A stretch of DNA of 12,799 bases from Heritagella sp051881655 (GTDB lineage Bacteria > Bacillota > Clostridia > Oscillospirales > Acutalibacteraceae), in contig JBJEQH010000110.1 of assembly GCA_051881655.1 (NCBI GenBank), positions 1 to 12,799 on the forward strand, read 5' to 3'. The translations under genes were made by a program, and so were the position numbers. This document shows positions 7,200 through 11,781 of the stretch, in pieces. Under the pieces are notes generated by a model. That model was given only the letters and a program-made list of their open reading frames with translations. It searched no databases and had not been told where the DNA came from. Within the stretch, counting starts at the first letter, position 1. Each line of letters starts with the position of its first letter.

Positions 7200-7279
7200 C
7201 CGGGGATGAAATCCGGGAAATAAAATTCCCAGGGGATGAAAATCCCAGGGGATTTTATCTCCGAAGATAAAATCCCCGG
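7200..7279. repeat. Cluster of four adjacent inverted repeats
   Basis: Four hairpin-forming units stand almost back to back. They are GGAT/ATCC (7204-7207, 7211-7214), GGGAA/TTCCC (7215-7219, 7226-7230), GGGAT-GAAA-ATCCC (7233-7246) and a 13-base perfect repeat (7248-7277). The string GGGGAT occurs three times (7202, 7232, 7248) and ATCTCCG twice (7196, 7257). CCGGGGAT (7200-7207) is also complementary to ATCCCCGG (7272-7279), so an alternative fold could close the entire cluster. It lies between the stop of the hypothetical gene and the -35 of the next promoter. Confidence 0.75.
7248..7277. other. Perfect 13-bp inverted repeat beside the ylxM promoter
   Basis: GGGGATTTTATCT (7248-7260) and AGATAAAATCCCC (7265-7277) are exact reverse complements around the loop CCGA. 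No T run follows; the next bases are GG and then the -35 TTGACA. It is therefore not a canonical intrinsic terminator on the + strand, although it could still stop or slow read-through from the gene upstream. Its position just 5' of the -35 would also suit a DNA-binding regulator. Confidence 0.7.
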
Positions 7280-7308
7280 TTGACAAACAGAAGAAAATAT
7301 GGTATAGT
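7280..7308 (+). promoter_or_regulatory. Near-consensus promoter for ylxM-ffh-rpsP-khpA-rimM-trmD
   Basis: A perfect -35 TTGACA at 7280-7285 and a -10 TATAGT at 7303-7308 (5 of 6) are separated by exactly 17 bases. Transcription would begin at about 7315. This is a vegetative sigma-A type promoter and the strongest-looking one in the window, which fits high expression of SRP and ribosome-associated genes. Confidence 0.85.
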
Positions 7309-7313
7309 ATCAC

Positions 7314-7336
7314 CTGTAAAGAAAAAAACTTTACAG
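7314..7336 (+). other. Inverted repeat at the predicted 5' end of the ylxM transcript
   Basis: CTGTAAAG (7314-7321) and CTTTACAG (7329-7336) are perfect reverse complements around seven A residues. The predicted start point (about 7315) falls on its first bases, so the mRNA would begin with an 8-bp stem-loop ahead of the ribosome site at 7339-7346. Either a 5' stabilising hairpin or an operator for a repressor would fit; the sequence alone does not decide. Confidence 0.6.
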
Positions 7337-7354
7337 ACAAGGGGGGCGCAGGCG

Positions 7355-7726
7355 GTGGCCAAGGATCTCGAGATTTCGTTTTTGTTGGATTTTTACGGCG
7401 ATATGCTCACGGAAAAGCAGCGCGAAATGATCGAGTATTATTACAACGACGACCTGTCGCTCTCGGAAATCGCAGAAAATCAGGGGATCACCCGCCAGGG
7501 CGTGCGCGATGCCATCATGCGCGCACAGGGCCAGTTGAAGGAGATGGAGGAGCGGCTGGGTCTGGCCCGCCGTTTTCACCGGATGCGCGACGGCCTGTCC
7601 CGGATCTGCGATGCGGCCGTGGCCATTGAAGGATATAATGAGCAGGCGGGCAGCAATGCCGCCATTTGTGAACAGGTGCGCCTGATTCTGCAGATCGCCC
7701 AGCAATTGTGCGAAGAGGAAGAATAG
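7355..7726 (+). CDS. ylxM: YlxM family helix-turn-helix protein, SRP-associated
   Basis: YlxM proteins are small and largely helical, with a sigma-70 region-4-like helix-turn-helix. They are encoded next to ffh in Firmicutes, and in streptococci YlxM has been reported to bind SRP components and modulate Ffh GTPase activity. From the GTG at 7355 the product is 123 residues. It has LTEKQREMIEYYY at 18-30 and the helix-turn-helix LSLSEIAENQGITRQGVRDA at 34-53, then a helical C-terminal half ending in EEEE. The GTG is chosen because AAGGGGGG at 7339-7346 lies 8 bases upstream and earlier in-frame codons overlap the promoter and 5' hairpin. ffh begins 40 bases after the stop. The length agrees with the family (about 110-125). 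Confidence 0.9.
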   Translation: MAKDLEISFLLDFYGDMLTEKQREMIEYYYNDDLSLSEIAENQGITRQGVRDAIMRAQGQLKEMEERLGLARRFHRMRDGLSRICDAAVAIEGYNEQAGSNAAICEQVRLILQIAQQLCEEEE

Positions 7727-7765
7727 GACACCACCGGGGAATCATCACAGGAAAGGGAGGATCCC

Positions 7766-9106
7766 ATGGCGTTTGACGGGTTGGCCGAAAAGCTCGGCAA
7801 TGCGTTCAAAAAACTGAAGAGCAAGGGAAAGCTGAGCGAGAGCGACGTGAAGGAAGCCATGCGCGAGGTGCGCCTGGCCCTGCTGGAGGCGGACGTCAAC
7901 TATAAAGTCGCCAAGGATTTCACCAAAACCGTGACCGAGCGGGCGGTGGGCAGTGATGTGATGGAGAGCCTGACGCCGGCCCAGATGGTGATTAAAATCG
8001 TCAATGAAGAGCTGACGGCCCTGATGGGCGGGCAGCAGGCGCGGCTGCAGTCGCCCTCCCGTCCGCCGGCGGTGGTCATGCTGTGCGGCCTGCAGGGCGC
8101 CGGTAAAACCACCCATGCGGCCAAGCTGGCCGCCTGGCTGAAGCGGCAGGGGCACCGCCCGCTGCTGGTGGCGGGCGATATCTACCGCCCGGCTGCCATC
8201 CGGCAGCTGCAGGTGGTGGGCGAAAAGGCCGGGGCCGAGGTGTTCGAGCGGGGCACGCAGGATCCGGTCCGGACCTCGCAGGAGGCCATCCGTCATGCCC
8301 GGGACTACGGCTTTGACTTTGTGCTGATTGATACGGCCGGCCGCCTGCAGATCGACGAGGAGCTGATGGACGAGCTGCGCCGCATCAAAGAGGCGGTGGA
8401 GCCCACCGATATCCTGCTGGTGGTGGATGCCATGACCGGCCAGGAAGCGGTGAACGTGGCCAAAACCTTTGATGACCTGCTGGATATCTCCGGCGTGATT
8501 CTCACGAAACTGGACGGCGACACCCGCGGCGGTGCGGCGCTTTCCATCCGCGCCGTGACGGGAAAGCCCATCAAGTTCACCGGCGTGGGCGAGAAAATCG
8601 GGGATCTGGAGGCGTTCCACCCCGACCGGATGGCTTCCCGGATTCTCGGCATGGGGGATGTGCTCTCCCTGATCGAGGAAGCCCAGAGCCGGATGGACGA
8701 GAAGGCCGCCCGCGAGGCCGGCGAGAAGATGATGCAGAACCGCATGGATCTCAACGATCTTCTCAGCCAGTTCGAGCAGGTGAAGAAAATGGGCCCCTTA
8801 AAGGGGATCCTCAGCAAGCTCCCCGGCGTGGAAAAGCAGCTTCGGGACGTGGATGTGGACGACCGCATGATCGACCGGATGCAGGCGATCATTCTCTCGA
8901 TGACGCCGGCCGAGCGCGCCCGCCCGCAGATCATCAATCCCTCCCGCAAAAAGCGCATTGCCGCCGGCTGCGGCATGAAGGTGGAGGATGTAAACCGTCT
9001 GCTGCGGCAGTTCGAGCAGATGCAGAAGATGGTCAAGCAGATGAAGGGCGGCAAGGGAAAGCGCCGCGGCATGATGCCGCCGGGCTTTATGCCCCCGATG
9101 GGATAA
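7766..9106 (+). CDS. ffh: Signal recognition particle protein Ffh (SRP54)
   Basis: Ffh binds signal sequences and the 4.5S/6S-like SRP RNA and, with FtsY, delivers nascent membrane proteins to the translocon. The 446-residue product has the N-domain at 1-95. The NG GTPase carries G1 GLQGAGKTT at 108-116, DIYRPAAIRQL at 138-148, G3 DTAGR at 189-193, and G4 TKLDGDTRGGAALS at 247-260. The methionine-rich M domain spans about 305-446 and ends in a GMMPPGFMPPMG tail. The RNA-binding loop RIAAGCGMKVEDVNRLL is at 398-414, with Cys402 where Ser is usual (GSG). The ribosome site AAGGGAGG at 7753-7760 is 5 bases from the ATG. Length is normal. FtsY, often adjacent, is not in the window. Confidence 0.98.
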   Translation: MAFDGLAEKLGNAFKKLKSKGKLSESDVKEAMREVRLALLEADVNYKVAKDFTKTVTERAVGSDVMESLTPAQMVIKIVNEELTALMGGQQARLQSPSRPPAVVMLCGLQGAGKTTHAAKLAAWLKRQGHRPLLVAGDIYRPAAIRQLQVVGEKAGAEVFERGTQDPVRTSQEAIRHARDYGFDFVLIDTAGRLQIDEELMDELRRIKEAVEPTDILLVVDAMTGQEAVNVAKTFDDLLDISGVILTKLDGDTRGGAALSIRAVTGKPIKFTGVGEKIGDLEAFHPDRMASRILGMGDVLSLIEEAQSRMDEKAAREAGEKMMQNRMDLNDLLSQFEQVKKMGPLKGILSKLPGVEKQLRDVDVDDRMIDRMQAIILSMTPAERARPQIINPSRKKRIAAGCGMKVEDVNRLLRQFEQMQKMVKQMKGGKGKRRGMMPPGFMPPMG

Positions 9107-9123
9107 CCGAATCTTACTCCAAT

Positions 9124-9144
9124 AGGGGGAGGATCCCCCTTCTT
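9124..9144 (+). other. Hairpin in the ffh-rpsP gap, possible attenuator
   Basis: AGGGGG (9124-9129) pairs with CCCCCT (9135-9140) around a 5-base loop and is followed by TCTTT. An AT-rich leader (about 9151-9185) then precedes the rpsP ribosome site. The arrangement could reduce read-through or mark an mRNA processing site between ffh and rpsP. I see no well-spaced promoter in the AT-rich part. Confidence 0.45.
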
Positions 9145-9200
9145 TGGTGAAGAGATATATTCAATTTTTTACTTTATTGTATGTTGGAGGTACACACACT

Positions 9201-9443
9201 ATGGCAGTAAAAATCAGACTTCGCAGAATGGGCGCGAAAAAATCCCCCTTCTATCGCATTGTGGTAGCGGATTCCCGTTATCCCCGCGACGGCCGTTTCA
9301 TCGAGGAGATCGGCTACTACAACCCCATGGTCGAACCCAAGGTTGTCAAGGTTGACCCCGAGAAGGCCAAGAAGTGGATTGCCAACGGCGCCCAGCCCAC
9401 GGATACCGTGAAGGTTCTGTTCAAGAAGCACGGCGTGCTGTAA
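9201..9443 (+). CDS. rpsP: 30S ribosomal protein S16
   Basis: S16 is a small-subunit protein binding the 5' domain of 16S rRNA early in assembly. The 80-residue product begins MAVKIRLRRMGAKKSPFYRI and has VADSRYPRDGRFIEEIGYYNP at about 22-42, both diagnostic of S16. The ATG at 9201 has TTGGAGG at 9184-9190 with 10 bases of spacing. An in-frame GTG at 9144 would add 19 hydrophobic, unrelated residues, so it is rejected. The gene sits in the standard ffh-rpsP-khpA-rimM-trmD order, which couples S16 to RimM, a 30S assembly factor. Length is typical (80-90). Confidence 0.97.
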   Translation: MAVKIRLRRMGAKKSPFYRIVVADSRYPRDGRFIEEIGYYNPMVEPKVVKVDPEKAKKWIANGAQPTDTVKVLFKKHGVL

Positions 9444-9478
9444 TGGTTTGACCGGTAACGCAGACAGGAGGTACATCC

Positions 9479-9712
9479 ATGCAGGATTTGCTGGTATCGA
9501 TTGCACGGGGCTTGGTCGAAAAGCCCGAGGAAGTTCGTGTGGATGCGGACGAATCCCTGGAGGACGGCACGGTGGTCTATCACCTGCATGTCGCCGAGGA
9601 GGATATGGGCCGGGTCATTGGCAAACAGGGCCGGATCGCCAAGGCGATCCGCGTTGTCATGCGTGCGGCGGCCACCCGTCAGGACGGGAAAGTGGTCGTG
9701 GAGATCGACTGA
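9479..9712 (+). CDS. khpA: KH-domain RNA-binding protein KhpA
   Basis: KhpA (YlqC/EloR-partner type) is a one-domain KH RNA-binding protein. In Gram-positive bacteria it forms a dimer or a complex with KhpB/Jag and affects cell elongation and division through RNA binding. The 77-residue product is essentially one type II KH fold, with the GxxG loop at Gly48-Lys-Gln-Gly51 within GRVIGKQGRIAKAIR (44-58). It ends VVVEID, as usual for the family. The start has AGGAGG at 9466-9471 with 7 bases of spacing. The position between rpsP and rimM is the conserved Firmicute location. khpB is not in this window. Confidence 0.95.
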   Translation: MQDLLVSIARGLVEKPEEVRVDADESLEDGTVVYHLHVAEEDMGRVIGKQGRIAKAIRVVMRAAATRQDGKVVVEID

Positions 9713-9723
9713 AGAAAGCGAGC

Positions 9724-9764
9724 AAAGGGACTGTGACCGGTGGTGTTGCAGCCCCTTTTCTTTT
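9724..9764 (+). terminator. Terminator-like hairpin between khpA and rimM
   Basis: AAAGGG-A-CTG (9724-9733) can pair with CAG-C-CCCTTT (9749-9758) with one internal mismatch. The run CTTTTCTTTTCC follows. The T-rich tail makes it the most terminator-like structure inside this operon, but the loop is long (15 bases). It would be partial at most, since rimM and trmD have no visible promoter of their own. Confidence 0.45.
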
Positions 9765-9803
9765 CCGCTGTGCGGGGAGGAAACGGGAAAGGGGAAAAGG
9801 CGT

Positions 9804-10322
9804 ATGCGCAAAGAGTATCTGGAGGCGGGCCGCATTGTGGGCACCCACGGGGTCAAGGGCGAGCTGCGGATGGAATCCTGGTGCGACGATCCGGCGTTCC
9901 TGCGCGGGGTGAAGACCCTGTACTGGGATCCCAGCGGCGCGCAGAAGGTGATGGTGCAGCACAGCCGCGTGCACAAGAGCTTTCTGCTTTTGACGCTGGA
10001 GGGGGTGACCAGTGCCACCATGGGGGATACCCTGCGCGGCAAGGTGCTGTATTTTAAAAAATCGGATGTGGCGCTGCCGCAGGGCCGCGTTTTCGTGCAG
10101 GATCTGCTGCAGTGCGAGGTGTACGACGAGGAGACCGGCCGCCTGTACGGGCGGGTGACGGATGTGATCACCACCGGCGCCAACGATGTGTACGAGATTA
10201 CCGACGGGCAGGGGAAGACCTATCTGTTCCCGGCGGTTCCCGCCATGATCGGGACCATGGATGTGGAAAACGGCAGAATGACCGTGCGCCCGATCGGGGG
10301 GATTTTTGACGATGCGGATTGA
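9804..10322 (+). CDS. rimM: 16S rRNA processing protein RimM
   Basis: RimM binds S19 and helps mature the head of the 30S subunit and process 16S rRNA. The 172-residue product has the N-terminal domain with GRIVGTHGVKGELRM at 9-23. The C-terminal PRC-barrel has TGANDVYEI at 124-132, LFPAVPAMI at 141-149 and a final GGIFDD. The ATG at 9804 is preceded by AAAGGGG (9788-9794) and AAAAGG (9795-9800). The long in-frame extension upstream to 9501 is a second reading of khpA and is rejected. The end overlaps trmD by 11 bases, which suggests coupled translation of the two. Length is normal. Confidence 0.96.
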   Translation: MRKEYLEAGRIVGTHGVKGELRMESWCDDPAFLRGVKTLYWDPSGAQKVMVQHSRVHKSFLLLTLEGVTSATMGDTLRGKVLYFKKSDVALPQGRVFVQDLLQCEVYDEETGRLYGRVTDVITTGANDVYEITDGQGKTYLFPAVPAMIGTMDVENGRMTVRPIGGIFDDAD

Positions 10323-11079
10323 CCTTCTGACGCTGTTCCCCGAGATGTGCGAAGCGGTGATGAGCGAGAGCATCATCGGCCGCGCGCGCCGGGGCGGGTT
10401 TCTGCAGGTTTGCTGCCACCAGATCCGGCAGTACGCCTATGATAAGCACCAGCGCGTGGATGACTGCCCCTTCGGCGGGGGGAAGGGGATGCTGATGATG
10501 GCCGAGCCCATCGCCGCCTGCATCGACGACCTGACCGCCCATCTGGGGGAAAAGCCGCACCTCATTTATATGTCCCCGCTGGGGAAGGTGCTGAACCAGC
10601 AGCGGGTGCGGGAGCTGGCACAGATGGACAACATCGCCATTCTGTGCGGCCATTACGAGGGCGTGGACGAGCGGATCCTCGATACCTATGTGGACGAGCA
10701 GATCTCCCTGGGGGATTTTGTGCTCACCGGGGGCGAGCTGCCGGCGCTGGCGCTGGCCGATGCGGTCAGCCGGATGATCGACGGGGTGCTGGCGGATTCC
10801 GCCTGTTTTGAGGAGGAGAGCCACTATGCCGGCCTGCTGGAGTACCCGCAGTACACCCGCCCGGCCGTATGGCGCGGCCAGCCGGTTCCGCCGGTTCTGC
10901 TCAGCGGCCACCACGGGAAAATCGCCGACTGGCGCATGGGGCAGCAGCTGCTGCGCACCAAAAATCTGCGCCCGGATATGATGGAAAAGGTGACCCTGGA
11001 CCGGAAAACGGAGAAGCTGCTGCGAGAGGCGGAGGCGGAAGCGGCCCGCGGCGCGGCGGCTTCGTCAGCGGAAAAATGA
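10312..11079 (+). CDS. trmD: tRNA (guanine-N1-)-methyltransferase TrmD
   Basis: TrmD is a SPOUT-class enzyme that uses S-adenosylmethionine to make m1G37 in tRNAs reading CNN/CGG-type codons and so prevents frameshifting. The 255-residue product has FPEM at 9-12 and FGGGKGMLMM at 54-63. The trefoil-knot motifs are SPLGK (88-92), CGHYEGVDERI (112-122) and ISLGDFVLTGGELPA (131-145). Arg154 matches the catalytic Arg154 of E. coli. At the position of the E. coli general base Asp169 there is Glu169, judged from the shared GLLEYPQYTRP anchor. The ATG at 10312 lies inside the end of rimM with GGGGGG at 10296-10301; a TTG two codons earlier is less likely. The tail (238-255) is Ala/Glu-rich and probably disordered. 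rplS, the usual next gene, is missing. Confidence 0.96.
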   Translation: MRIDLLTLFPEMCEAVMSESIIGRARRGGFLQVCCHQIRQYAYDKHQRVDDCPFGGGKGMLMMAEPIAACIDDLTAHLGEKPHLIYMSPLGKVLNQQRVRELAQMDNIAILCGHYEGVDERILDTYVDEQISLGDFVLTGGELPALALADAVSRMIDGVLADSACFEEESHYAGLLEYPQYTRPAVWRGQPVPPVLLSGHHGKIADWRMGQQLLRTKNLRPDMMEKVTLDRKTEKLLREAEAEAARGAAASSAEK

Positions 11080-11307
11080 AGGCGCCATTTTCCGCCTTTG
11101 CACAAATTCCCCATGGGAAAAGGGAAACCGGAAGATTCCGGGAGGGAAAGGCCCCTGTATGACGGCTTGGAACCGCTTTCGTGCAAAATGCGGAAGATTC
11201 TTCGGACAAATCCCCTCATTTTTTTCCACTGAAATGGCAAAATGCACAAACGCCGAAAAAACAAAAAACCGGGTCATGTGTAGGAAGCCAAAAATCGCAA
11301 AGGTTTG
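11080..11307. other. Gene-free stretch between trmD and the ptsH promoter
   Basis: I find no gene here. Immediately after the trmD stop, AAGGCG (11079-11084) pairs with CGCCTT (11093-11098), a weak terminator-like stem with only three T residues. Further on are the palindrome CCGGAA-GA-TTCCGG (11128-11141), TTCCC-CAT-GGGAA (11108-11120 region), a T7 run at 11219-11225 without a good stem before it, and A-rich tracts near 11255-11268. CGGAAGATTC occurs twice (11129 and 11191), and so does GCAAAATGC (11183 and 11237). Small open frames here lack ribosome sites and family-like sequence. Confidence 0.5.
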
Positions 11308-11335
11308 TTGACGAAGGGTCGAATTGTGATATAAT
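11308..11335 (+). promoter_or_regulatory. Strong extended -10 promoter for ptsH
   Basis: TTGACG at 11308-11313 (5 of 6) and a perfect TATAAT at 11330-11335 are separated by 16 bases. TG at 11327-11328 makes the -10 extended. Transcription would start near 11342, giving a leader of about 90 bases before ptsH. I looked for a catabolite-responsive (cre) palindrome around it and did not find a convincing one. Confidence 0.82.
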
Positions 11336-11430
11336 AACGGTAATCGAGATAACCTTTCTGTTTTGTGGCAGTCTATTTCTATAGGGTAAGAAGACAAATA
11401 CCAAACAAGAAATGTAGGAGAGTGAATCAC

Positions 11431-11694
11431 ATGTTCGTCAAAGAAGTTATGGTTCAGAATCAGGTCGGTCTGCATGCCCGTCCTGCCACTTTCTTCATCC
11501 AGAAGGCCAATGAGTTCAAGTCTTCGATTTGGGTGGAGAAAGAGGAGCGCCGCGTCAACGCGAAAAGCCTGCTGGGTGTTCTGTCCCTGGGCATTGTGGG
11601 CGGCACCAGCATTCGCATCATCGCTGACGGTTCCGATGAGCAGGAAGCCGTTGACAGCCTCGTAGAACTGGTGAAGTCCGGCTTTGCCGAGTAA
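11431..11694 (+). CDS. ptsH: Phosphocarrier protein HPr
   Basis: HPr passes phosphate from enzyme I to the sugar-specific EIIA proteins of the phosphotransferase system. In Firmicutes it also drives catabolite control through CcpA. The 87-residue product has the active-site motif GLHARPA at 13-19 with His15. The regulatory serine is Ser46 in NAKSLLGVLSLG (43-54), the site used by HPr kinase in Gram-positive bacteria. The ATG at 11431 has TAGGAGAG at 11415-11422 with 8 bases of spacing; the open frame upstream to 11365 lies in the leader. It has its own promoter and terminator and no ptsI beside it, so it appears to be transcribed alone. The presence of both phosphorylation sites favours true HPr over Crh, which lacks His15. 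Length is typical (85-90). Confidence 0.95.
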   Translation: MFVKEVMVQNQVGLHARPATFFIQKANEFKSSIWVEKEERRVNAKSLLGVLSLGIVGGTSIRIIADGSDEQEAVDSLVELVKSGFAE

Positions 11695-11721
11695 GGCTTC
11701 ACGAAGTCATCTTGTTTTGCG

Positions 11722-11753
11722 AAAAAAGGCACCGCTTCGGCGGTGCTTTTTTT
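11722..11753 (+). terminator. Intrinsic terminator after ptsH
   Basis: GCACCGC (11729-11735) pairs with GCGGTGC (11740-11746) around a TTCG loop, giving the very stable cUUCGg tetraloop. Six A residues precede the stem (11722-11727) and seven T residues follow it (11747-11753). This is a textbook rho-independent terminator, 27 bases after the ptsH stop, and its A and T tracts would also let it act on the other strand. Confidence 0.93.
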
Positions 11754-11781
11754 GTACCGGTTCGGGGAAGGGGGAGAAAAG

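Noticed and set aside
7200..7279. CRISPR array or tandem repeat
   Set aside because: The units are unequal, overlap as palindromes and have no constant-length repeats with unique spacers.
7280..7354. TTG-started N-terminal extension of ylxM
   Set aside because: It overlaps the -35, -10 and predicted transcript start, so it could not be translated from this promoter; the GTG at 7355 has a good ribosome site.
9501..9803. Long N-terminal extension of rimM
   Set aside because: It reads khpA in a second frame. RimM homology begins at the ATG at 9804, which has its own ribosome site.
11181..11384. A 67-codon open frame ahead of ptsH
   Set aside because: It has a GTG start with no ribosome site and runs across the ptsH promoter; its composition is not protein-like.
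11342..11430. Riboswitch or T-box in the ptsH leader
   Set aside because: The leader is AT-rich with only a weak, mismatched stem, and lacks a conserved core I can recognise or a terminator before the gene.
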